Of a DNA stretch of 12,690 nucleotides, positions 6,019 to 12,690 are shown piece after piece. Each line of letters opens with the position of its first letter. The first letter of the stretch is position 1. The notes under the pieces were generated by a model. The model did no database searches and had not been told where the DNA came from. It saw only the letters and a program-made list of their open reading frames with translations. Origin of the DNA: CAZVFX01 sp964626565 (lineage in GTDB: Bacteria > Myxococcota_A > UBA9042 > CAIXZC01); NCBI GenBank assembly GCA_964626565.1, contig CAZVFX010000162.1, forward strand, positions 1 through 12,690. Direction: 5' to 3'. The translations under genes were made by a program, and so were the position numbers.

Positions 6019-8640
6019 TCAGGAATCGAGATCCTTCTTCAATTTGAACAGCTGATTGAGAGCCTCTATGGGAGTCATGGTGTCCAACGACAGATTCTTG
6101 ACCCGGTTCTTCAATTCTTCCAACTTCGGATTGGGCCTTCCCGCAGCCGCGGCCGGAGTGAAGAGACTGGGCTGCTCAGGCCCCAGACCCTTCTTCTTGC
6201 GTCCCGGGCGGGGGCGCTCGATTTCGATGTCCCCGGTGCCTTCCTCCAGCGACGAGAGAATCTCCTTGGCCCGGTCGATAACGGGCCTGGGCACCCCGGC
6301 CAGGCGAGCCACCTGGACCCCGTACGAGCGGTTGGTGGCGCCGTCCACCAGCTTGTGAAGGAAGAGGATTTCGTCGTTAAACTCCTTCACCGCGATATTG
6401 AGGTTGCGGACGCGTTTCTTGTATTGGGTGAGCTGAGTCAGTTCGTGGTAGTGAGTGGCGAACATGGCCCGGGTGCGCAGGAAGTCGTGGATGTATTCGG
6501 CCATGGACCAGGCGATGGAGAGTCCGTCGTAGGTGCTGGTCCCCCTTCCCAACTCGTCCAGAATCACCAGGCTGCGCCGGGATGCCCGCTTCAGGATCTC
6601 CGCCGCCTCCTTCATCTCGACCATAAAGGTGGAAAGCCCCCGGGCGAGGCTGTCGGTGGCGCCCACCCGGGTGAAGACACGGTCGACCATGCCGATCCGG
6701 GCCCCGGTGGCAGGCACGAAACTTCCCATCTGGGCCATGATGGCGATGAGCGCCACCTGCCGCATCACCGTGGATTTGCCCGCCATGTTGGGCCCGGTGA
6801 TAATGAGCAGTTGCTCTTTTTCGCAGTCGATGTACAGGTCGTTGGGCACGAACCTGCCCGCGCCCATGAGTTTCTCCACCACCGGATGCCGGGAGTCTTT
6901 GAGTTCGATGACGTCGGAAAGGTCCAGGTCGGGCCGGCAATAGCTGCTCTGGTGCGCGAGTTCGGCAAAGGAGACGTACACGTCCAGCCTCGCCACCGCA
7001 GCCGCCGCGGCCAGGATCACCTCCCGGTGCTCCGCGGTTCTCCCCAGCAGCTCCTCGAATAGCTGAGATTCGAGGGCATGGGCCCGTTCCTGAGCGTGTA
7101 AGACCTTCTCCTCATGCTCCTTCAATTCGGGGGTGAAGTAGCGCTCGGCATTGACCAGGGTCTGCTTGCGAATGAACTCTTCCGGCACCAGGTGAAGGTT
7201 GGCCCGGGTGACTTCGATGTAATAGCCGAACACCTTATTGAACCGAATCTTCAGCGAGCTGATGGTGGTGGACTCCCGAAGCTCTGCTTCGTAGGCGAGC
7301 AACCACTCCCTTCCGCCCTTGGTGAGCGCCAGCAATTCACCCAGATCTTCATTGTACTCTGGTGTAAAGATGCCCCCTTCCCGGCTGATGGAAGGGGCGG
7401 CCTCACGCATGAACTCCAACGCCTCGGCCAAGGGCTCGGGCAGTTCGCACAGCGCGCTGGCGACTTCACCGAGTTCGTAACACTTGAACACACCGAGCAT
7501 GGCTCTCAGCGCCTGCATCTCAGCCATGGACGTGGCCAGGGAACGCAGCTCACGGGGGTTCGCCTGGCGGGTCACAACCCGGGCGCTCAACCGCTCGATG
7601 TCGTAGAGCTTCTTCAGCACCTCCCTCAAGTCGGAACGGGTGATGCTGTCGTTCTTCAATTCCCCCACCGAATCAAGACGGCGGTCGATCTGGTCCTTAT
7701 CGACGAGGGGGTAGGCCAGCCACCGCTTGAGCAGCCGCGCCCCCATGGGGGTGCTGGTGTGATCCATGAGCCATAAGAGCGAGCCTCGTCGCTGCCCGCC
7801 CGAAATGGTGCGGAACAACTCCAGGTCGGACACCGCAGTCTCGTCCAGCACGAGATAGTTCTGCAGCTCATACACTTCCAGCGGCTCGAGTTGCAAAGTG
7901 CCGGTTCGTTGCATCTGGCGCAAATACCCCACCAGGCCACCTGCGGCCTGGGCCAGTTCCGGCGACAGTTCGGTAAGGTCTGCCAGGTCCGCCAACATCT
8001 CCCGGGAAGGCCCCGGTTCGAACAGAGCGTCGTCCGCGGCCCTCATGGCCAGTTCAGTCGCCATGGAAGACAGTTTTTCAACCTTCTCCGTGAGCCGGCC
8101 GGGATAGACAAGCTCGCGGGGCTCGATGCGGGCCAGTTCGATGCGAAGCTGAGAGAAATCGTTGGCCCGGCAGGCGCGAAAGACACCGGTGGAAGCGTCC
8201 ACATAAGCCAGCCCGATCCCTTCCATTCCGTAGACGATAGCGGCCAGGTAGTTGTTGGAGGATGAGTCGAGTGCGTCGATATCAAGGACGACACCGGGGG
8301 ACACGACCCGCACCACCTCCCTCTTCACGATCCCTTTGGCGAGGGCTGGGTCCTCCACCTGCTCGCAGATGGCCACCTTCTTCCCGGCTTCAAGCAGCTT
8401 GCCCACATAGGTGTTGAGCGCATGATGGGGCACGCCGCACATGGGAATCGGGTTTTCAGACCCCTTGTCCCGGGAGGTGAGCACCACCTCCATCAACGGT
8501 GCGGCTTCCTCGGCGTCTTCGAAGAAGAGTTCGTAAAAATCGCCCATCCGGAAGAGCATGATCGCGTCGGGCACCTGGCCCTTGGCTTCCATATACTGGC
8601 GCATAGCGGGCGTCAGCTCTTTGCTTTTCCGTGCGGTCAT
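6019..8640 (-). CDS. mutS: DNA mismatch repair protein MutS
   Basis: A complete 873-residue MutS, which binds base mismatches and small loops as a dimer and uses ATP to recruit MutL. The mismatch-recognition Phe-x-Glu is Phe35-Tyr-Glu37 in GDFYELF. The Walker A loop is GPNMAGKST at 616-624. The Walker B pair Asp695-Glu696 lies in VILDELGRGTST, followed by the dimer-interface signature and ATHYHEL. The C-terminal helix-turn-helix (TPIEALNQL near the end) is intact, and length is normal for the MutS1 family. The ATG at 8640 lies 12 bases after the pilin stop. The intervening bases contain no SD, so initiation probably relies on coupling to pilin translation, unless a later start is used. No mutL is in the window. 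Confidence 0.98.
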   Translation of the reverse strand: MTARKSKELTPAMRQYMEAKGQVPDAIMLFRMGDFYELFFEDAEEAAPLMEVVLTSRDKGSENPIPMCGVPHHALNTYVGKLLEAGKKVAICEQVEDPALAKGIVKREVVRVVSPGVVLDIDALDSSSNNYLAAIVYGMEGIGLAYVDASTGVFRACRANDFSQLRIELARIEPRELVYPGRLTEKVEKLSSMATELAMRAADDALFEPGPSREMLADLADLTELSPELAQAAGGLVGYLRQMQRTGTLQLEPLEVYELQNYLVLDETAVSDLELFRTISGGQRRGSLLWLMDHTSTPMGARLLKRWLAYPLVDKDQIDRRLDSVGELKNDSITRSDLREVLKKLYDIERLSARVVTRQANPRELRSLATSMAEMQALRAMLGVFKCYELGEVASALCELPEPLAEALEFMREAAPSISREGGIFTPEYNEDLGELLALTKGGREWLLAYEAELRESTTISSLKIRFNKVFGYYIEVTRANLHLVPEEFIRKQTLVNAERYFTPELKEHEEKVLHAQERAHALESQLFEELLGRTAEHREVILAAAAAVARLDVYVSFAELAHQSSYCRPDLDLSDVIELKDSRHPVVEKLMGAGRFVPNDLYIDCEKEQLLIITGPNMAGKSTVMRQVALIAIMAQMGSFVPATGARIGMVDRVFTRVGATDSLARGLSTFMVEMKEAAEILKRASRRSLVILDELGRGTSTYDGLSIAWSMAEYIHDFLRTRAMFATHYHELTQLTQYKKRVRNLNIAVKEFNDEILFLHKLVDGATNRSYGVQVARLAGVPRPVIDRAKEILSSLEEGTGDIEIERPRPGRKKKGLGPEQPSLFTPAAAAGRPNPKLEELKNRVKNLSLDTMTPIEALNQLFKLKKDLDS

Positions 8641-8652
8641 GAGGGGCCGGGG

Positions 8653-9195
8653 TTATTCGTTCTCGTTCCAGAAATTGACCTCCACCAACTCCGAAGAGAG
8701 CCGGAAGGTGGAGAAGATGCCGTTTTCATCCAGGTCGCCCCGGGCTTCGGCGAACCACCAGCGCCGCTCGGGATCTTTGATGTAGGTGGCCGGTGGATCC
8801 GGATCGTCTATCTGCCAGCCCACGGTAACGTACTGGTAGTTCACCTCTTCCGCGGTGGGCCGGGCGCCCAGCGAGCACCAGCCGGGATGCGCACCTTTGT
8901 CCTGGGGGCACTGGATGCCCCAATCTCTGTTGCCACCGCCGATAGGGCTGGGGTACAGGTCCGAATTGGTGAACGACGAGGGCGAAGAGCTGGTGTCGAC
9001 GTACTGGCCGTAGGTTTGGAAATAGGTCTCCTGTTTCAGCTTGATGTCGGACAGGAAAGTGATGGCCTCGGTGGAGCGGGCTTTTCGAATGTACTTCTTG
9101 TACGCGACCGTGGCCACTACGGAGAGGATGGCGAGGATAACCACCCCGATCATCAGTTCCACAAGCGTAAATCCGGCTACTTTGCGATGTTTCAT
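8653..9195 (-). CDS. type IV pilin-like protein (PilA family)
   Basis: A 180-residue prepilin. The ATG at 9195 has a strong SD (GGAGGAGG) a few bases upstream. The short basic leader MKHRKVAG is followed by the class III signal FTLVELMIGVVILAILSVVA. Prepilin peptidase should cut after Gly8, leaving mature Phe1 and the invariant Glu5 (Glu13). The hydrophobic helix continues to ~32, and an amphipathic helix (ARSTEAITFLSDIKLKQETY) leads into the globular head. The head contains Cys96 and Cys107, which could form a disulfide, and a D-x-D-x-N-G segment at 154-158 that could hold calcium. It lies 21 bases after the Rsm22-like stop and 12 bases before mutS. No pil assembly genes are in the window, so it may be a major pilin encoded apart, or a minor pilin or pseudopilin. 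Confidence 0.93.
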   Translation of the reverse strand: MKHRKVAGFTLVELMIGVVILAILSVVATVAYKKYIRKARSTEAITFLSDIKLKQETYFQTYGQYVDTSSSPSSFTNSDLYPSPIGGGNRDWGIQCPQDKGAHPGWCSLGARPTAEEVNYQYVTVGWQIDDPDPPATYIKDPERRWWFAEARGDLDENGIFSTFRLSSELVEVNFWNENE

Positions 9196-9216
9196 AGTCC
9201 TCCTCCAGGACTGGGG

Positions 9217-10383
9217 CTAGTCTTCATTCTCATTATAGCTGTTCGCCGGGGCAATGTCATCGGATTTGTCGCCTTCAAATGTGACGATGGTGCCGTGCTT
9301 CAGCCGGCCGCCGCGAGTCTTGCCGTCGGCCAGAAAACGAGGGGCGAAGACGACGGCGAGGCCCGACGGAGTGCACACATGGTAGTTGAACCCCTTCTTC
9401 ACGCGCCGCGGAAAGCTCACTATGCGACCCCAATTTCCGGGCATGGCCGGAGCCATCTGCGCCGTGGGCGACATGGACAGGTACGAGAAATTCACCTCAT
9501 GGCGGTTCAGCCCACACCTGGCGGACACGCTCTGGAGCAACGGCGACATGGGCACGCCCGCAGAGTGGAAGCAAAAACCCCCTTTGCGTTCGATGGCGGG
9601 ACAGACTCCGCCTGTGGAGCACGGGCCGTACACTGCACCGCCGGAGCGAGCGTGGCCCGTACCCACCTGGCTCAACAGCTCCGACACTTTCTTCAATGCA
9701 GGCTCAACCAGCACCAGAAAGCCGGTGCGTTTCACCTTGTCTTTTAGCAGCCTTGCGGCGAGAGACCCGACGCCTTCCACGTAGTCCTGACGGGGGAACA
9801 TCTCGGTGAGCACGTCCAGCATCAGCACCAGGTCGTACCGGTCAGGCAGGCGAGCCCGCAAAAAACCGTCGACATCCTCTCCCCTAACGTTGTGGCTGAA
9901 ACGCAGTTCGCACACTTCGTTGAGCGACCTCAGCGCCGACGTGGCCAGCCGGGCAACGGTGCGATCAGGCTCGACCAGGGTCAAAGACAGCTTGCCCTGA
10001 AAGCCAAGCTTGGAGAGCAGCATCACCAGGCCGATGGACGCGGTCCCGGTGCCCGCACCCAGGTCGAGTATGGAGAGCATCTTACGGCGCTGGACTCCCA
10101 CCGCCGAGGCCAACTCGCCGAAGGGGAGCCAGATCTTGGTGAGATCGGTGGGCATGAAATAGTGCAACCGAGCATCGGAGAGGTCGGGCCGGTTGGCCGA
10201 GCGCTCGTCGATAAAACTGTTGTAGATGGCCGATACGACGCCCGCGTCCCTGGCCAGACGTTCCGGCGGGGGCGGGGGCGCCCGGCGTTGCAGCGCGTCG
10301 ACGAACGCGCGGTGCATGGCGGCCAGATCATCCCAATGGTCGAGGTAAAGGGGCGGGGTCGCTGACAGGATTGTGCGTCTCAT
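9217..10383 (-). CDS. Rsm22-like (METTL17 family) methyltransferase-fold protein with predicted Fe-S site
   Basis: A 388-residue protein of the small-ribosomal-subunit Rsm22 family, whose mitochondrial members (yeast Rsm22, human METTL17) act in small-subunit assembly. The ATG at 10383 follows the OmpA stop by 18 bases, with no clear SD. Residues 34-40 hold a Pro run. The SAM-binding motif I is ILDLGAGTGTAS (~105-116), the acidic end of strand 2 is VEPD (137-140), and the motif IV region is LVLMLDVLTEMF (~185-196). Cys255, Cys261, Cys271 and Cys337 (in HVCTPSG) have the CX5C...C...C layout of the [4Fe-4S] ligands reported for METTL17; Cys290 is an extra cysteine. The C-terminal ~320-370 region resembles a small beta-barrel. 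RNA target and catalytic activity are unknown for bacterial members. The gene is unrelated in role to its envelope neighbours. Confidence 0.85.
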   Translation of the reverse strand: MRRTILSATPPLYLDHWDDLAAMHRAFVDALQRRAPPPPPERLARDAGVVSAIYNSFIDERSANRPDLSDARLHYFMPTDLTKIWLPFGELASAVGVQRRKMLSILDLGAGTGTASIGLVMLLSKLGFQGKLSLTLVEPDRTVARLATSALRSLNEVCELRFSHNVRGEDVDGFLRARLPDRYDLVLMLDVLTEMFPRQDYVEGVGSLAARLLKDKVKRTGFLVLVEPALKKVSELLSQVGTGHARSGGAVYGPCSTGGVCPAIERKGGFCFHSAGVPMSPLLQSVSARCGLNRHEVNFSYLSMSPTAQMAPAMPGNWGRIVSFPRRVKKGFNYHVCTPSGLAVVFAPRFLADGKTRGGRLKHGTIVTFEGDKSDDIAPANSYNENED

Positions 10384-10401
10384 GTATGCCGGACGCCGGT
10401 A

Positions 10402-11493
10402 CTAATGGTCCGTGATGAAGAACTCGACGCGGCGGTTCATCTCGCGTCCTTCCTCATCGCTGTTGTCCGCGATGGGCTTGGTTTCGCCATAGCCGATGGC
10501 CACCATGCGATCCGCGGCTACTCCACGCTCCAGCAAGAACATACGCACCGACTTGGCGCGCTTGTCTGAGAGCTTCAGGTTGTACCGGTCTCTACCCTTC
10601 GAGTCGGTGTGACCCTCGATACGCACCTTGATCTTCGGGTGGTCCTTCAACGCCATGGCCACTTCCTCCAGCATGGCGAATGACTGGGCCTTGATCTTGG
10701 CCTTGTTGAAGGCGAAGAAGATCTTCTGTTTCAGTTCGATCTTGTCTTCCTTGATCACGATGCTCTTGTACAGGTCGGGACAGCCGTCGTCGTCCTGGTC
10801 GCCGTCGAAGTCTTCCGGCTGATTGGGGCATTTGTCCTTTACGTCCGGAATGCCGTCGGCATCGTTGTCCGGATCGGGACAACCGTCCTCATCCTGGAAC
10901 TTGTCGAAGTCCTCGGGCTGATTCGCGCACTTGTCGGTCTTGTCGGGGATGCCGTCAAGATCGTTGTCCATATCGGGGCAGCCGTCCGCGTCTTCGAATC
11001 CGTCCTTGTCTTCAGGATCGTTGGGGCACTGGTCCTTGTCATCGGGGATGCCGTCGCCGTCTTTGTCCCATTCAGGGCAGCCGTCGTGGTCCTGGTCGCC
11101 GTCGTAATCCTCCGGCTCCTGGGGGCAGCGGTCCTTGGAGTTCAGGACGCTATCATCGTCGTCGTCGCCTTCGCAGCCTTCACGTACGGTGCGGTCGGGA
11201 TAATGGCTCTGCTTGTACGCTACCTCGTACCACTTCACCGCTTCCTTCAGGTGCGATTTCGCCTTGAGAGTGTCCCCATGATCCGACTCTGTGCGGGAGA
11301 AGTAAGTGTGAGACATGGCCTTGGCGTAGGCCTCCGGAGCGCAGATATATCCCGGCTCCTTCATCTCTTCCATCTTCTTCAGCAAATCGTCGGAGGTGGT
11401 GTAGACATCCCCCCTGGTGATACACCCGGCGGCAAGGGCCAGAACGGTCACCACAACCGCAACGTGAGCGGCCAGACAAGATTGACTCTTCAT
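10402..11493 (-). CDS. OmpA-family lipoprotein with thrombospondin type-3 repeats
   Basis: A 363-residue outer-membrane lipoprotein that should tie the outer membrane to peptidoglycan. The ATG at 11493 is chosen over a GTG at 11511 because GAGGA lies six bases upstream and the signal peptide then starts cleanly. Lipobox LAAG-C gives lipidated Cys24. A helical N-terminal segment (~35-95, YAKAMSHTYF, LKEAVKWYEVAY) resembles TPR/DUF4398 helices. Residues ~110-240 are four acidic 33-residue calcium-binding TSP3 repeats with cysteines at 123, 139, 156, 172, 189, 205, 222 and 238. The OmpA C-terminal domain spans ~255-360, with peptidoglycan-binding Asp297 (EGHTD) and Arg312 (LSDKRA) spaced 15 apart as in the family, and ending NRRVEFFI. 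It lies 31 bases after the DUF4398-like lipoprotein gene, and the two probably work together. Confidence 0.95.
   Translation of the reverse strand: MKSQSCLAAHVAVVVTVLALAAGCITRGDVYTTSDDLLKKMEEMKEPGYICAPEAYAKAMSHTYFSRTESDHGDTLKAKSHLKEAVKWYEVAYKQSHYPDRTVREGCEGDDDDDSVLNSKDRCPQEPEDYDGDQDHDGCPEWDKDGDGIPDDKDQCPNDPEDKDGFEDADGCPDMDNDLDGIPDKTDKCANQPEDFDKFQDEDGCPDPDNDADGIPDVKDKCPNQPEDFDGDQDDDGCPDLYKSIVIKEDKIELKQKIFFAFNKAKIKAQSFAMLEEVAMALKDHPKIKVRIEGHTDSKGRDRYNLKLSDKRAKSVRMFLLERGVAADRMVAIGYGETKPIADNSDEEGREMNRRVEFFITDH
10774..11166 (-). repeat. four coding repeats of 99 bp (TSP3 modules)
   Basis: The acidic region of the OmpA-family protein is built of four 33-codon units. Cysteine spacing alternates strictly 16 and 17 residues across eight cysteines. 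The units share the order D.C....PED.D..QD.DGCPD.D.D.DGIPD. At DNA level this gives repeated GTCGTCC/GTCCTTGTC-like words on the plus strand. The repeats could recombine to gain or lose modules without breaking the frame. Confidence 0.85.
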
Positions 11494-11524
11494 GTCGTTC
11501 CTCAATTGCACTTACGATTACCCG

Positions 11525-11902
11525 CTACCTGTTCTGGAAGAAGACCTTGCCGGCCCGAATCTGCTGCCGGCGGATGATACGGCGTTCTTCTTCGGTTTTG
11601 TTCTTGGCCGCATTCTTGGAGAGTTCCGCTGCTTGCAGCGCGTAGAACTCGGCCGCCTCGAACTTGGAGAAACCCTGCAGTTCCTTCGATTTTTCCAGGT
11701 AGTGGTGAGCCAGTTGGTACTCGTACTGAGCCGGGGTAATGTACTTCTCACCTGTCTTCACTTCCTGGGCTCCGGCGAGCCTGGCCTTGAACATGTTGTC
11801 CTTAGCCTGGGAGATGGCCGACGTCGCCCGAATCGGAGCGCACGCCCCCAGCGCCGTCGCACCAACGAGAAACAGGATAAGCAGACTTGCTTTGGTTCTC
11901 AT
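11525..11902 (-). CDS. DUF4398-like lipoprotein
   Basis: A 125-residue predicted lipoprotein. The frame opens at 11956, but the ATG at 11902 starts a clean signal peptide (MRTKASLLILFLVGATALGA) with lipobox ALGA-C, giving lipidated Cys21; a GGTGG lies five bases before it. The mature part is two or three helices (YQLAHHYLEKSKELQ, FEAAEFYALQAAELSKNAA) like the DUF4398 helical hairpin, ending in a basic tail. DUF4398 proteins are often encoded directly before OmpA-type lipoproteins, as here. The N-terminal helices of the OmpA neighbour look similar, which suggests a shared interaction. The gene heads the run to mutS and has a strong predicted promoter upstream. Exact function is not known. Confidence 0.85.
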   Translation of the reverse strand: MRTKASLLILFLVGATALGACAPIRATSAISQAKDNMFKARLAGAQEVKTGEKYITPAQYEYQLAHHYLEKSKELQGFSKFEAAEFYALQAAELSKNAAKNKTEEERRIIRRQQIRAGKVFFQNR

Positions 11903-11946
11903 GTATCCACCCGGTTCTATTTCAAAACCCTCGTTATCGTGCCTTC

Positions 11947-11976
11947 TATTTAGCAAAGCACCAAGAAGATTGTCAA
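11947..11976 (-). promoter_or_regulatory. sigma70-type promoter of the DUF4398-ompA-rsm22-pilin-mutS run
   Basis: On the minus strand a perfect TTGACA (plus 11971-11976) is followed after 18 bases by TAAATA (plus 11947-11952), with TGC directly before the -10, forming an extended -10. It predicts a leader of ~40 bases to the ATG at 11902. It lies in the 155-base divergent gap shared with yebC. Confidence 0.55.
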
Positions 11977-12003
11977 CACTATTAATATGGGGAACAACCG
12001 CCC

Positions 12004-12033
12004 TTGAAACCGTTGTCGCTGATGTGGTAGATA
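12004..12033 (+). promoter_or_regulatory. possible promoter of yebC
   Basis: The plus strand reads TTGAAA (12004-12009), 18 bases, TAGATA (12028-12033). The -35 matches 5 of 6 positions but the -10 only 3 of 6, so this is a weak call. It would give a leader of ~20 bases before the strong SD AAAGGAGGT (12045-12053). Confidence 0.35.
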
Positions 12034-12057
12034 GGTGGAGGAGGAAAGGAGGTCAAC

Positions 12058-12690
12058 ATGTCGGGACACAGTAAGTGGAGTACAATCAAGCACAAAAAGG
12101 GAAGGGCCGACGCAGCCCGGGGACGCTTGTTTACGAAACTTATCAAGGAGATCACCATCGCGGCTAGAATGGGCGGCGGCAGCGAAGACGCCAACCCACG
12201 CCTGCGCTCCGCGGTCGCGACGGCCAAGGCCGCGAACATGCCCATGGACAACATCGGCCGGGCCATCAAGAAAGGCACCGGCGAGTTGGAAGGGGTCACG
12301 TACGAAGAGATTACCTACGAAGGCTACGGCCCGGAAGGTGTGGCCATCCTCGTCGACTGCCTCACCGACAACAAGAACCGGTGTGTTTCCGAGATCCGCC
12401 ATATCTTCTCCAAGCACAACTGCAAGATGGCCGAGCCGGGCGCGGTGGCCTGGATATTCTCCGACTCCGGACGGGTGGTCGTGGAAGGGGAAGATATCGA
12501 CGAAGAGGCGCTCATGGAGGCGGTGATGGACGCGGGGGCCACCGACCTGGAAGACGACGGCTCGGGTTTCACCGTATATAGCGCGGTTGAAGACGTCGAA
12601 GCCGTTCGCAGCGCGTGCGAAGAAGCCGGCTACACCGTTGCCGAGTCGGGTAGAGTCAAGCTGCCGTCAAACTCGGTGAAGATCGAGGGG
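12058..12690 (+). CDS. yebC: YebC/PmpR/TACO1 family protein, 3' end outside the window
   Basis: The first 211 residues of a YebC-family protein; the frame is still open at the window end, and family members are ~240-250 residues. Members are described as transcription regulators (PmpR) and, more recently, as factors that help ribosomes through difficult stretches such as polyproline; TACO1 is the mitochondrial form. The ATG at 12058 has a near-perfect SD (AAAGGAGGT, 12045-12053). The start MSGHSKWSTIKHKKGRAD, then FTKLIKEITIAARMGGG, ANPRLRSAV, AANMPMDNIGRAIKKGTG and YEGYGPEGVAI are family hallmarks. The segment usually reading GGNLGxxGSV is here NCKMAEPGAV. yebC is often followed by ruvC, which would lie beyond the edge. 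It is divergent from the DUF4398-ompA run. Confidence 0.96.
   Translation, partial: MSGHSKWSTIKHKKGRADAARGRLFTKLIKEITIAARMGGGSEDANPRLRSAVATAKAANMPMDNIGRAIKKGTGELEGVTYEEITYEGYGPEGVAILVDCLTDNKNRCVSEIRHIFSKHNCKMAEPGAVAWIFSDSGRVVVEGEDIDEEALMEAVMDAGATDLEDDGSGFTVYSAVEDVEAVRSACEEAGYTVAESGRVKLPSNSVKIEG

Noticed and set aside
6008..6028. Short hairpin at the mutS stop (ATTCC-TGA-GGAAT) as a terminator
   Set aside because: The stem is only 5 bp and no U-run follows on the minus strand.
6007..7062. Plus-strand open frame of 351 codons opposite the mutS 3' half
   Set aside because: It is a mirror of the mutS ATPase region with no independent start signal or recognisable domain.
8422..9747. Long plus-strand open frame of 441 codons opposite mutS, pilin and rsm22-like genes
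   Set aside because: It lies antisense to three well-recognised genes, has no SD, is rich in His/Gly/Arg as mirror frames of GC-rich genes are, and shows no known motif.
10774..11166. Periodic DNA that could be mistaken for a CRISPR-like or satellite array
   Set aside because: The period is in frame and encodes TSP3 repeats with fixed cysteines; there are no unique spacers.
11903..11956. Longer N-terminus for the DUF4398-like protein starting at 11956
   Set aside because: It would put 18 charged residues before an otherwise complete lipoprotein signal peptide, and the predicted -10 element lies within it.

Overview
The window looks like chromosome from a moderately GC-rich Gram-negative bacterium of the broad 'deltaproteobacterial' kind (Myxococcota, Desulfobacterota, Bdellovibrionota or related candidate lineages). 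This is inferred from gene content: an OmpA lipoprotein with thrombospondin type-3 repeats beside a DUF4398-like lipoprotein, a PilA-type pilin, a bacterial Rsm22-type protein, a Skp-family chaperone and a PPC-repeat lipoprotein. I cannot place it more finely.

Left edge (1-1370, plus strand): the tail of a probable excisionase/HTH_17 DNA-binding gene is cut by the window edge and runs into a complete tyrosine-recombinase gene (117-1286). The integrase gene points at the 3' end of a minus-strand tRNA-Pro(CGG) gene (1370-1443), which has its own promoter and intrinsic terminator. This is the usual layout of one end of an integrated element that uses a tRNA gene as attachment site. The element would extend leftward out of the window.

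Middle (1547-5905, minus strand): a small coiled-coil lipoprotein gene is followed, going upstream, by a tight four-gene run read in the order skp/ompH -> four-module PPC lipoprotein -> XdhC/CoxI-family protein -> rhomboid-fold membrane protein. Gaps are overlaps or only a few bases. The rhomboid keeps its serine motif but has Gln where the catalytic His should be, so it is probably a pseudoprotease. The XdhC protein has no molybdenum-hydroxylase genes beside it.

Right (6019-11902, minus strand): a second close-packed run reads DUF4398-like lipoprotein -> OmpA/TSP3 lipoprotein -> Rsm22-like methyltransferase-fold protein -> type IV pilin -> mutS. It starts from a divergent promoter region (11903-12057). 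On the other side of that region is yebC (12058 onward, plus strand), which leaves the window before its stop codon.

Functionally the window mixes cell-envelope genes (Skp, three to four lipoproteins, OmpA, rhomboid-like protein, pilin) with housekeeping genes (MutS, Rsm22-like, YebC, tRNA-Pro). Apart from the integration edge, I see no defence system, CRISPR array or insertion sequence, and no clearly new multi-gene system. The best leads are the predicted rhomboid pseudoprotease in an envelope operon, the orphan XdhC, the Rsm22 protein with a predicted iron-sulfur site, and the overlapping xis-int pair at the tRNA.
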